Of a stretch of DNA of 64,000 nt, positions 48,805-64,000 are shown piece by piece (the stretch's first letter is position 1; the number at the start of each line of letters is the position of its first letter). The position numbers were made by a program, and so were the translations under genes. Origin of the DNA: Xiphias gladius (taxonomy: Eukaryota > Chordata > Actinopteri > Istiophoriformes > Xiphiidae); the NCBI RefSeq assembly GCF_016859285.1, contig NC_053420.1:7051501-7115500 (forward strand), given 5' to 3'. The notes beneath the pieces were generated by a model. That model was not told the origin of the DNA. It saw nothing but the letters and a program-made list of their open reading frames with translations, and did no database searches.

Positions 48805-48925
48805 CTTGTCAGATGTGTAATAAGAGCCCAGAGCTTCAGTGAGAACCCACAATCCACAGATGGCAAAAAAAACGACAACATCAAAGACTGTCAACACCAA
48901 AATTATATCCAGCTTACAAAACCTA
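48805..48925 (-). other. Possible upstream exon of rnf207 with hydrophobic frame
   Basis: Bounded on the minus strand by acceptor gcatttacag and donor GACAAG|gtaaat. It is open in the frame that continues into MAGEIF, and would encode KLDIILVLTVFDVVVFFAIC, then GLWVLTEALGSYYTSDK, a membrane-helix-like stretch, but it has no in-frame ATG. It is most likely a 5' UTR exon, or chance in T-rich sequence. Confidence 0.3.
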
Positions 48926-48977
48926 CTGTAAATGCAGTAGGTTAGTCTTCAGTAAGCACCGCGAGCCACTGTCTTAC

Positions 48978-49080
48978 CTTTCAGTGGTGCTATCAGCTAC
49001 CCCCAGCAGGAATGACAGCAATGCAGGAACTCTTCAATAGTAGGCCGACGGGGTCCCTCTGCCAGGCAGCTGACAGCACG
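48978..49080 (-). other. Probable non-coding first exon of rnf207
   Basis: On the minus strand a good donor CTGAAAG|gtaaga ends a G/C-richer block without ATG. Because the rnf207 ATG abuts an acceptor, at least one such upstream exon must exist. The 5' end given is approximate. Confidence 0.4.
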
Positions 49081-50218
49081 CGCCTAATGCCAGCCCCCAA
49101 GTGTTGTCAAAGTGCAAAAGGGACATTTAATTATGGTGCTTCGCCATACAGTTTTTTTTTTATTATTTTTTTTTATTGCTGTAAGTAGAGTTGTCCTATT
49201 TCTAATGTCATACTGTTATTACATTTTGGACACCAAAGCAGGGTTAATGGAGGAAAAGGGTTGGAAATCACAGCGGCTTAAATCACTGAGTGTGCAATAC
49301 TTTAAGAGGAATGCTTTCAACCTGTCATATAAAGCATTATTTTTAATGCCTTTCGAACACGTTTTAAAGAATCTATTAGAAAAGTGCTACATAAATTAAG
49401 ATTGGTATCGTTGTGTTGCCTAAAAGCAATAACATCAGTTTCTATGTATTTCTAATTCAAGAGCAAAGAAATGAAAATGAAAAATCCATGGAAGTCTACT
49501 GAAAAGAACTATATAATTTGGTATAAATTATAGGGGAAATAGATGTGTCTTTTAAAGAACTGCTCAGTTTAAACTCAAGCAAACATTTATTCATTATCAT
49601 TTATTATAGGGAAGTCTTTTCTCGACACGTGTTTAATTTTATGCTAGCATGTAGTCAAATATCACAATTTTCATTTTCAGGCAAACTGCTGTGCACTGGT
49701 TCCCTAGGTTAAACTAACAGTTAATTAAAATCAGGCAAATGGAATCTGTCTGTGTTTTGCTTATAATTAATTATTTACACAGTTCTTGCCAGGAAACGTA
49801 TTCGAAATTGTTAGGAAATAAGGATTGAAAATAGAGCATTACCAAAAAAATCTTGACTCAAGGTCCACTTACTAGCTTTTTCGAGCGCTTTCTTAACTCG
49901 CGGTCTTCTTCAGCAGATGCAATTTGCTCAGTTGTCATGGAGAGGGCTCAAGTGTTTGATATCAGTTATATATGATCTGTTTGTTTGATACGTGTTTTAA
50001 GAGCATTTCGATAGTTGGTGCCCTATTTATGCCCCCGCAAGAGACCGTATGAATGTTTGTTATTGTAAACAGACATCTAGTTTCACATATTTAGCGTGCA
50101 AGTAGCTGAAATGTTACGCTAGTTACTGCACCTAATAACAATTTCTTAATCAATTCCAGATAACTCGATGAGACTGCGATCGATTTCGCGGCCGGGTATT
50201 AGAGTTCCTGCGGAACCA
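49081..50218. promoter_or_regulatory. Divergent intergenic region, rnf207 to rpl22
   Basis: About 1.1 kb between head-to-head genes. Mostly AT-rich; CpG content rises toward rpl22 (gcgatcgatttcgcggccgg at about 50177-50196), as expected of a housekeeping promoter. No open frame of interest. Confidence 0.5.
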
Positions 50219-50233
50219 TCCCCCTTCCTTTTT
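50219..50233 (+). promoter_or_regulatory. rpl22 5' TOP-like pyrimidine tract
   Basis: The tract tcccccttccttttt lies 17-31 bases before the ATG. Ribosomal-protein mRNAs begin with such a terminal oligopyrimidine tract, which places the start site near 50220 and implies mTOR/LARP1-linked translational control. No TATA box is seen. Confidence 0.6.
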
Positions 50234-50249
50234 GTTGAATGTTTTAACC

Positions 50250-55542
<5,293 letters not shown>

Positions 55543-55558
55543 ACCTGCCACCCCTTTT

Positions 55559-55564
55559 AATAAA
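55559..55564 (+). terminator. rpl22 polyadenylation signal AATAAA
   Basis: AATAAA in ccttttaataaaattttc, 17 bases after the stop codon. Confidence 0.75.
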
Positions 55565-56976
55565 ATTTTCTAAAGAGAGTAGAAAAACTGTGTCCTTTTT
55601 ATTTATTTATTTATTTTTTTTTACACATTTGCTATAAGTTTTTCTCTCTGGGCATCACACACTAGTGGTGCCAACAACAAATTATAGCTATGAACTGTAT
55701 GCTTTGCTCTGTTGTAAATCTTTATTTAAATTCTTTTTATTTAGATGCATAATAAAACAATCCAAACGAAGCTGCCGTCTACCGATACATTTAAACTATC
55801 CATGTATAAAATGCTTTATTGTTATTATTTTTTTTTTTCCTCTTCTTTGATGCCTTTATTTTTGGGTACCTTTATCTTAACTGGGATGTCCAGTGAGGAA
55901 AATGATTTGCTTTTGTGCCCCACCATGCAGAAATCAGCACCAGCAAAGCTAATTACCGGAACATCAAATTTAAAAGTAGGCTGGTGCATTCTGTTCATGG
56001 CCAAAAGAGAGAGGAACAGAAAACTATTGAGCCTGGATACAATTAACAAATAGGCTACAATGAAATAAAGTGGAGTACAATTGAAGAATAATCCCAATGA
56101 GAACTCCCCTGCAGGACGAGCCGTGGATGTGCACTTCCAGCACTTGATTTCGTGTGTTTTGATACATGAAGTGAGGCTGAAACTCTTGCTCTCTTGTGGC
56201 GAGCTCTCTGCAGGGCACCCTGTGTTACAGCTGCGGTAACCTTGACAACAGTTAGACCACTGGAAGTCAGGACTCCTCTCCGCGTGCGGTCATTAGGCTG
56301 CACTTGTGTGTTATTTTGTCCGGGAGGGAGGGAGGTGGGGGGGGTGGGGGGTGAGTTTTTCCAAAAAATGAGGAAACTATTTTTTTTTGAGTCTGGTTAT
56401 TTCTGCCCGAGGTTTTAAGGCGTCGCTCGAAAGCGAGAAGTGGCCCAAGGAAAAAAAAAAAAAATTAATTGGCATAAATATTTTCACTTCATGGGGCAAA
56501 TGTTTTAATTCATTCATTCATTTTAGTTCCCCTGCTGACAGACTTCACATTTGGAGCAGGGGTCGTGAGTGCGCGGCGAAGTTTTTTTTTCTGTCGATTG
56601 TCCGGACTTCCAGCAGGAAATGGGCAGGCGACGGGCGCGGGAGAGCATCCGCCTATCAGCGCGGCACATGGCGATGCCGCGCGTTGCGCGCGTGTGGGCT
56701 CTCGTTTTCGCTTTTTTTTGGTTTGTTTTTTTTTTTTTTTTCGGACACCGCTAGTTGAAGTGGTAACTAGGAGAGCACGACTAACTAGTTGTGGGGGAAA
56801 TTATGGGATGCATCGTCATGGCAACAGACCAGACGTCACAATCTGGGCATGTGTGTTCCATTTTTGTCTTTCTTATTTTTCAGACTGGAAGACCTGGATA
56901 GAGATCAGTGGAAAAAAAAAAATTATATATATTTTCTCTATTTTTTTACTCTTGGAGAGAAAGCCCGAGACTAACT

Positions 56977-57011
<35 letters not shown>

Positions 57012-57144
57012 AAATTAAAAAAATTTCAACTGAGCGACGAATACATTTCTTTTTGGGTGAAGAAAGCGACCGGGCTTCGGCGTCTGGAGGGTTAACTTTC
57101 AGTATTCTCAGCCTAAAAGGGGGTTTGGGGGCTATGAGATAAAG
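55565..57144 (+). promoter_or_regulatory. rpl22-chd5 intergenic and chd5 promoter / 5' UTR
   Basis: After the rpl22 poly(A) signal the sequence is AT-rich to about 56180. It then becomes GC-rich with CpG clusters (gcgacgggcgcgggagagca; gatgccgcgcgttgcgcgcg), a likely CpG-island promoter. A poly-A run (56981-57009) lies close upstream of the start codon. Open frames here come from low-complexity sequence. Confidence 0.5.
56981..57009 (+). repeat. Poly-A tract in chd5 leader region
   Basis: 29 consecutive A residues, 135 bases before the chd5 start codon. Confidence 0.9.
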
Positions 57145-57211
57145 ATGCCGGGGTCGCTGAGTAATGAAGACGAGGGACAAGACGACATGGATTTTGAAGA
57201 CGAAATGCCAG
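57145..57211 (+). CDS. chd5: chd5 coding exon 1 (start codon)
   Basis: ATG in gataaagATGCC; 22 codons plus one base, then donor CCAG|gtgagg. Acidic peptide. Confidence 0.82.
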
Positions 57212-59296
57212 GTGAGGGAAAGGGGGGAGGCGGGGTGTCCTTCAGATTATTTTTGCGCCGCTACGCCTTGAATGCGGGGAAAAGGGCTTGTCCTGCGTTC
57301 CTGAGACCAGAGAGGAGGAGGAGGGGTGGGGTGCAATAAGCAGAGTCATGCTATTATTTATTTATTTTTTATTTTTTTTTATTTTTTTATTTTTTTGCAC
57401 GACCTACTGTCTTTAAGGTGGGAGCAGGTTTTTGGATTTGCCTCCGGCTGCCCCCACATCCAAACCCGATTTATGGGGCAAGATGAAAACCCTGCTGCAT
57501 GGTTTTCTGTGGGCTGTTTTTTCCTTCTTCTTTTTTTTTTTTTTTTTTTCCGGTTTCGGAGGCTGCATGCGTGTACGAGTGAATGGCTTTACCTCGAGTC
57601 CAAAAACACAAGTTTGGGTCAGAGAGCTGCTCAAAACCACGACAGTTAATTCGCTGCTGTGTCAGCCGATGGTCTCTCTCTCCCTCCCGATTAGTGGGTG
57701 CATATGCTTTTAAGTCGAAATGCGCTACAGTGACAACATCCGCGTTCAGTTTTGTAGAAGATGCGCTGCTGTTTCCAATTGTGATCAGGAGGCTGGTCCA
57801 ACTTCAATTCCTTTTTTTTTTTTTTTTGTTATTTTTCCTTTTTTTTTCTGGCACTGCATGGCCGCAGAGGTGTGAAAGCCACGTGTAGGCTACAGTAAAC
57901 AGTGCTCGCCCAGTCTTTTGCCTGGGTCCTGAGCACCGTTGATGACCACGGTTGGGTCACCAACATCGCCCTGAGCCCTAACCCGCATTCCTGGCGTGCA
58001 GCTCGTGCAGCGGTGGCTTCACGCAAAGCCAAAACCTGGGCAGTATCCCTTCTGGCCGGAGAGTGAATCCCTCGGCCACTCCGGCAATGGACCAGCCGTG
58101 GTGTAGGCTAGGCTACATGCCATTTGCTCTCCTTAGAAATCAAGTCACAGGGGAGGTTAAGATTCCTTAATTAATGACTTGTGTACAAGATGGTACTTCG
58201 TGTTATGGCCATTTTGTTTTGTGTTGGCGAGTGAGTTTGTCAGTCTCTCTCTGGCAGGTGTCCCGGCACCTAGTGATTCTCTGTCCTAAAAATGTGCCTG
58301 TCCCTGGTGAAACAGGTAAAACAACTGCCCAGTTAGGGGATTCCCAGTCCCGGTGTTATGTTGTCTAAATGATGGTCTCCTAATAGAATAAAATTAAAAA
58401 AAAACTCTTTACTGCTGCTTGATGATTTACGTTCCCCTCGTTGTTAGATAATCCAGAGGTGGGATTAGCTACGGGTCGTAGCTGTCACGCCTGTTTGACA
58501 TGTACTCAAACTGCTAACTGTGGTGTCTTGTTATGTGCAGCCAGGAGGCGGCTTCATCAAAATCAACATCTGTTTCCCGGTCCGATGTGCTGCACGCGTG
58601 CACGGAAGAAGGCAGGACACACTGCATTGTGTCAGTTTGTCCGGCGCTGGCCAGTAGGTTGTATATTTGCGTTGCAGCTCGCCCTGAGCCTCAGATTATT
58701 TGATGGTTTGATGTCAAGGGGCCAGACGTAACAGCTGCCGCTTTTCCACATATCGCAATGTGGAAAAGTTCAATGGTCGTAGCAAAATATTGAGTGAGAA
58801 GTTGTATGGTTCAGTGCTGCGTAATCAGAGGTAATCCTACCTCTGATTAGGTGTTGCAGAATGATATCGTGTTACAGAGAATGCATAAGAGAGAAAGCGT
58901 TTCAGTTTTTTACTCAGAATGAAGATGCTTTTTGGGTTTGGACGCAGGGTGAATGAGTAACACAGTGCAAGGTAAACTTTTGTGACAAAAAGATTTAAAA
59001 GCCTTTGCCGAATCGCGTTGGCTTGGCTTTGCCTTGGCAGTGATTTAACTGCCTCAAAATTTAATGAGAAATTGTCATACAGTTGCTATGGAGCATTTTC
59101 TGCTCATGTTTCACGCTTGTTTTCAAGGTCTTGAACCATAAGAGATGATATATTACATATCCCTATCACAAAAGAGGGTTTATTAATTACAGTATAGCCT
59201 ATATCACGGGTATATCATTATTTGCTATTACTTAAATATAATAACGATGTGATTTTCTTTGTCTGTCACATGTGACAAGGCCTTGCATATATATAT

Positions 59297-59351
<55 letters not shown>

Positions 59352-62300
59352 TGTATATATTAAAGGACAGAGAGAGGGAAGGGGAGAAACAGAGAGAAGT
59401 GTTGAGCAGCTGAGGCATCATCTATGACTGCCAGCCATAGCCTGAGGGTGAACGAAGGCACTGATGCGTGTCCCCAATAACCCAGGGGGGCTGGTTAAAC
59501 ATGTATGAGGAAGGAAGGGTGCAATTGATTATGGCAGGTGAGTGAAGATATGTGAGCAGTGATCTGGTTTTAAAAATCCAAACATTTTTATGTGTCTGTC
59601 CAAACGGTTTTATTTGTGCCTTGATATAATTTTGTATTTTTATGTTGTTGGCTATAAATGTAATGTCACTGAAACTCATGATGACACAAATCAGACACAA
59701 TGATCTTTATTTATTATATCTTAAAGTAAGATATCCATGTTATTCTGAAAATATGACAGGTGTTTGGTATCAGTGGTTAATGTCCGTCTCATGTCTGTTA
59801 ACGTCTATTTACTTTATCTTATATCAGTGACCATAATCAAGTGATACAAACCCATTGTTACGCCGCTGATACAGAAAGCAGTTTTCAGAGCAGTTTGCAA
59901 CCTCCGTCAACAGACATCAAAGCGACAGACAAGGTCAGGAATCCAGATCAGATTTTTTTCCCGGCACTGATGCTTCCACGCAATTAAAATTCAACAATGT
60001 AGAGGCACATCCTAGGGGAACTATAGACCCCTAAATGCTATCCTATCACAGCTTTTATTTGCTTCGGCACATAAAGTGTCCTAATTCCCTTTGTTTCACT
60101 CCGGGTGCTTACACTGTCACAGATTGTTCCATTGTGTTTTCTGTTTTAATTGTTTTGTTCTTCCCTAAAATTGAAAGATTATCATGGGCTTTTGTGTGCC
60201 TACAAATGTTATCCCCAATTGGAAAGGGGTCTATTTTTGGATCCTTCATTGTGAAAGTTGACACCATTTTTTCCAGCTGCGTGTGCACGTAGCCCAAGCA
60301 CGAACGATGCCCTTTTTTTAATGCGTATTTGCAGATGTGGGGTATTGTATTTTTCTGTTCAGTTTTATATCTGCTTTATATTGCACACATTGTGATCTTG
60401 TGCATACGTTGTCTATAACAGATATGGTTTTAATGATGCCATTTGGGCTTTGTCCTTCCATCACTTTAATGATTACATTTTCTAATAATAGTCTATGGGT
60501 ATCTTTTTCGGAAGGCGTTTGAGGCCCGAGCTATAAGCGCTTAATCGATGAAGAATGGAAACCCTTTGCTCTGTCTTGCCTCCTTCGTGGCAAGCAATGC
60601 CGGGCAACGTTAAGTGGGTATTTCCACACAGGGGCCAACAGAGAATGTGCTAATGTGCTTCCCAGTAAACTCCAGCTTCATCAGTTGGGAGTTGCTCATG
60701 AATCTCCCTTCTAATGGGTCGGCCCGGTGGCCAAGCACTTTCAGGAAGGTCAGAATCGTTTCTGTGCCATCCGTCCACACTTTACAGAAGGCCTGTTTGC
60801 CAAGTGGAATTTTGGTCCTCTTTCTGACAGAATCTGGTGCCAGACCTCTCTGTGCCAAATGACAGAGTGACCCCCCCCTCCTTCCAACACCTGGCACAGC
60901 CCGGCTCACTCACCAAGCGGAGAGATTATCTTTCCCCTGATGGCTTTCCCTTTGGGGACTTCACAGGGCATTTACTGTAGGCACGGTTAGGATTATAACA
61001 TATTGGAATGCAGGTGTTAAACACGGACATTTTTATTTTCAATTAATTGCACTGCTGTCACACCCTCTTATAAATAAGATCCATTTCTGACAGACTATTT
61101 GTTCAGTATTTTTGTTAGACTTTTTTTAGTTTAATTTATTTATTTTTTTATTCTGAAAAGTCTACAGCCAATCTAGAGGCTCTGTGAGGCCTTTAACTAA
61201 ATGCTAACGCCAGCAGGCCAACATGCTCAGAGTGAAAGTGCTAACATGTTGACGTTTAGCAGATATATTTGCCATATTTACCATCTTAGTATAGCGTATT
61301 AGCGTGCCAACATTCGCTAATGAGCCCAAAACACAAACTGTAACTGAGGAAGAAAGGAATAGGTCTTACCATAGACCGAAGTTTTGGGTGAATTGAAATT
61401 TTGCCCTGATAAAGGGAATGGGGATCGTCACAGTCATTACAATTTATCTTATGGAGACATGAACGTCTCTGTCAAATTTCCGGGGCAATCCATCGAATAG
61501 TTGTTGAGATATTTCACTCAAAACTACAAATGCCAACCTCATGGCAGCGCTAGAGCAGAAGTCAGAGGATCACCAAAGTCAGTGGGATACAACATCTGGG
61601 AGCCATGAAAGTCTGTCCAAAATTTTGTGCCAATCCATCCGGTACCAAAGTGGTGGACAGAACAACGTAGCCATCCCTACTAATGTCAATATCATGGCTG
61701 AAAAGGACCAAAACCAGTCTGCTCAAAGTGAATTAGGTGCATGTGATCAAACTTTTAAACCCTACATCTGTAACACAGCATCACCACTGTCAAGTTTGAG
61801 TGATTTATTGTACAGGAAGCAGAGCGAGGCACGCACGGCCCGGCATCATCTGGCATATCTAATCAGAGATGTGTGGTCAACCTGCCAGTCATAGCTCACT
61901 CGTAGAAAGAAAGGGTGCAGAGTGATGGACGGTGTGCTTTCTGTAATCCAGAGCTGTCTCCGTCTGCGTCTGATCCATGTCATCATATATGCATCTAACA
62001 GAGATGTGAGGCTTGCTCTGTTGCCATCATAACACTGCCTGGCAGGCAGCTAACATACATCTGAGACATAAAAGAGCCCCCTGTTTGAGATACTGAATAC
62101 CTAAACTCAAAGCTTTATTTAGAGAGAGGGAAATAAAGTGGGAGAGAAGCACATGGGTCTGTGCTTGAGGTAGAAAGAAGGAAGGAGCAGGCAAAGCAGC
62201 AAAAATACCAAGGATAGATAGATAGATAGATAGAGGAAGTCTGTTTTAGGGATGGTGTACAAGCACGATTCCTTTGTTTACAATTTTTAGAACTCAAGAC

Positions 62301-63912
62301 TTACCACTTCCCCTTTTACATAACGATTGTCAAATTTTAAGTTTATAAATGTTGTCAGTCTCAGCTTTGTCATGAAAAAAGAATGGGGCACATAAAGTAC
62401 AAGTTACCCCCAATTAGCACTAAACAAGGGATGACACATTTCATCTGGCGGACAAAAGAAACACAATGAGCCTGCCACCGCCACTGATTGAAGCTTTGAA
62501 GTCACTGATCTGTACATACTGTACGTGTGTGCGCGTGGGATACCTCCTGCTAGCTTTGCTAAACAGAGGGTAAGTGGTTGGTGAGGTTTGTGTGTCTACT
62601 ACACAGGAATCCCTCCTCCCCAATCTCTCACTCCAGCTACCCAGGGGAGTGGTAGACTGCGGGGTTAGTGTTGGCTGATTGACTCTGATACTTGTGCTGC
62701 ATATTTCATGCCCTCCGGTCTGTCTGTGTGAGACGCAGAGAGCGAGGGAGACACGCAGATAGATACACTGAGAGACACAAAAAGACAGTCGGTAGACACA
62801 GGGGGCAGAACGAGATCAGATCGACGTTTACAGGGCGGCTGCGTCCTGTGTGTATTTCTCTGCGCGTCTCTTTATAGTGATGTATTGTTCGGGACCGTCT
62901 CTCTGCCTTACTCCTCTGCGACCCACTGTGGCATCAGTGAAGTCTACTGTGCTCAGCAGTCAGCGCGTTTGTACACAGCAGCTTGGAGACACTACAGCTG
63001 ACAACCAGCAGCAGGTCGCTTCAGTCCCAGCAAGCATTAAAGGCAGAGGATATGCTCAGTATACCTCAGTGGTCCTCCCGGGACTCCCCATTTAGCGGCA
63101 GGGCAGGCACTCCATCTATTTGTGCTTTGATGGGTAAAGTTGATCCACACTCAATGATGTGTGATTATGAGGTTTATTTTGCCAAATGCTCTTGGTGGAC
63201 ACCGATTCATCCTTTTTATTTTCGAAAACTCACTAATTGATTTTTCAGTTAGCTGTATTTTCACTGTGTACCAGGCTGACAGCTAATTATTATCTTCACT
63301 ATCAATTAATCTTTTTCTTTCCATCTTTTTGATGAATCTTTTTGTCTATTAAATTATAAAATTGTGAAAAATTCCCATCACAATTTCCCAAAGCCTAGGT
63401 GACGTCTTCATATCGCTTGTTTTGCGTAACCAACTGACCCAAAGATAATCAATTTACAATGCTAAAAAACATAGAATAGATGTAAATCCTCACATGCTGG
63501 ATCCTCTAGATGCTGGAACTCATAAATGTTTTGCTTTTTTTTTTTTGTTTTTGATAAATGATTGACATTCGGCACTACAGTGTAAAAGCCAATCTGCATT
63601 TGTCAATTCTGAAGATTCAGGCTAATTACAAACTTAATTGGCTGTTAATTCGACAAACTCAACAGCAGCAGCAAAATTTCCAAATTCATCTTATGTACTT
63701 TGTGCAAAGTATACTACATTTTGTTCTTAAGCAGATATGTTTTTGTCTTTCTGTGTTCAGATGAGGATGACGAAGGTGAGCGCAACACTGTTCCCCTTGC
63801 ACCCCTTGACAGCTTTTTCTCTGATGATGACTCCCTCAAACAACAAAAGAAGAAGAAGCCCAAAAAGATGAAAGAGGGGAAAATGCCCAAAGTTAAGAAG
63901 AGGAAAAAGGAG
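57145..63912 (+). CDS. chd5: CHD5 chromatin remodeller, first two coding exons (3' part outside window)
   Basis: CHD5 is a neural and testis CHD-family ATP-dependent remodeller of the NuRD type. Two coding exons are in view: 57145-57211 and 63761-63912, in phase. The start reads MPGSLSNEDEGQDDMDFEDE. The second exon reads ERNTVPLAPLDSFFSDDD, then a Lys-rich stretch KKKKPKKMKEGKMPKVKKRK ending at donor AAGGAG|gtaagg. The acidic start plus FF and KKKPKK pattern match the N-terminus of CHD3/4/5. CHD5 is chosen over CHD3/4 because CHD5 neighbours RPL22 and RNF207 in other vertebrates. PHD, chromo and helicase domains lie beyond the window. A two-codon uORF sits just before the ATG. Confidence 0.82.
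59288..59349. repeat. (AT)n microsatellite
   Basis: About 60 bp of near-pure AT with short ac/atac interruptions at the left. Confidence 0.95.
61185..61700 (+). repeat. Teleost interspersed repeat (gctaacatgct / gatggtggcg family), copy 3
   Basis: Phrases gctaacatgttgacgtttag, ttaccatcttagtatagcgt, aaactacaaatgccaacctc and aagtctgtccaaaattttgt match the element at 585-1350 in the same orientation. Confidence 0.7.
62214..62235. repeat. (GATA)n microsatellite
   Basis: Five GATA units (gatagatagatagatagata). Confidence 0.95.
63225..63480 (+). repeat. Teleost interspersed repeat (gattaatc family), copy 3
   Basis: Contains attgtgaaaaattcccatca, aatttcccaaagcctaggtg and acgtcttcatatcgcttgtt, matching copies at 10395 and 46005. 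Confidence 0.7.
63761..63912 (+). CDS. chd5: chd5 coding exon 2
   Basis: Acceptor tttctgtgttcag; ends on a codon boundary at donor GAG|gtaagg. A second strong donor-like site (GACGAAG|gtgagc) lies 15 bases in. Confidence 0.85.
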
Positions 63913-64000
63913 GTAAGGTGTAATTCTCACTCAACACCATCTGTCATGACCTTGGACACAACAGCTTGGCAGGCGTTGTGGCCCAAGCTGGACTCCGCAT

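Larger units (their letters stand above)
57212..63760 (+). other. chd5 intron 1, 6.5 kb
   Basis: Large first intron. Poly-T near 57530-57550, 57813-57827, an AT microsatellite, two perfect hairpins, a multi-copy teleost repeat (61185-61700) and another (63225-63480). No additional exon was supported. A less repetitive block at 60600-60960 is open on both strands and could be conserved noncoding sequence, but that needs comparison. Confidence 0.6.

Noticed and set aside
60610..60909. Open frames on both strands in chd5 intron 1 (82 and 99 codons)
   Set aside because: No motif, no splice-site support; possibly conserved noncoding DNA but not a supported gene.

Overview
This is nuclear DNA from a teleost fish, probably a percomorph. 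Support comes from spliced vertebrate genes with GT-AG introns, teleost-type interspersed repeats (a Tc1 element, a hAT-type MITE, a tRNA-derived SINE, several unnamed repeats present in more than one copy) and many microsatellites. Nothing bacterial or viral was recognised.

Layout, left to right: (1) 301-3087, plus strand: the last four coding exons of draxin, encoding its ten-cysteine C-terminal domain. (2) 9496-17726, plus strand: a complete five-exon agtrap (168 aa). (3) 17.9-27.6 kb: intergenic sequence with repeats. (4) 27602-48577, minus strand: a complete 17-coding-exon rnf207 (631 aa, RING + B-box + coiled coil), tail-to-tail with agtrap. (5) 44019-45347, plus strand: an intronless, intact zpr1 open reading frame (442 aa) inside the first coding intron of rnf207 on the opposite strand; it looks like a retrogene. 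(6) 50250-55542, plus strand: four-exon rpl22 (129 aa), head-to-head with rnf207, with a decayed Tc1 transposon in intron 3. (7) 57145 to the window end, plus strand: the first two coding exons of chd5.

The genes are mostly unrelated in function: a secreted axon-guidance inhibitor, an angiotensin-receptor regulator, a cardiac RING protein, an SMN-pathway zinc-finger protein, a ribosomal protein and a neural chromatin remodeller. The rnf207-rpl22-chd5 block and the draxin-agtrap pair both map to human 1p36; here they are adjacent.

The observations most worth a second look are the nested antisense zpr1 retrogene; a diverged duplicated noncoding module in an rnf207 intron (32535-33705) that keeps shared short blocks; a near-identical triplicated segment at 29515-31215 that looks like an assembly or haplotype artefact and carries a ghost of an rnf207 exon; a possible alternative last exon of agtrap; and a coding-like exon-sized ORF just upstream of zpr1.
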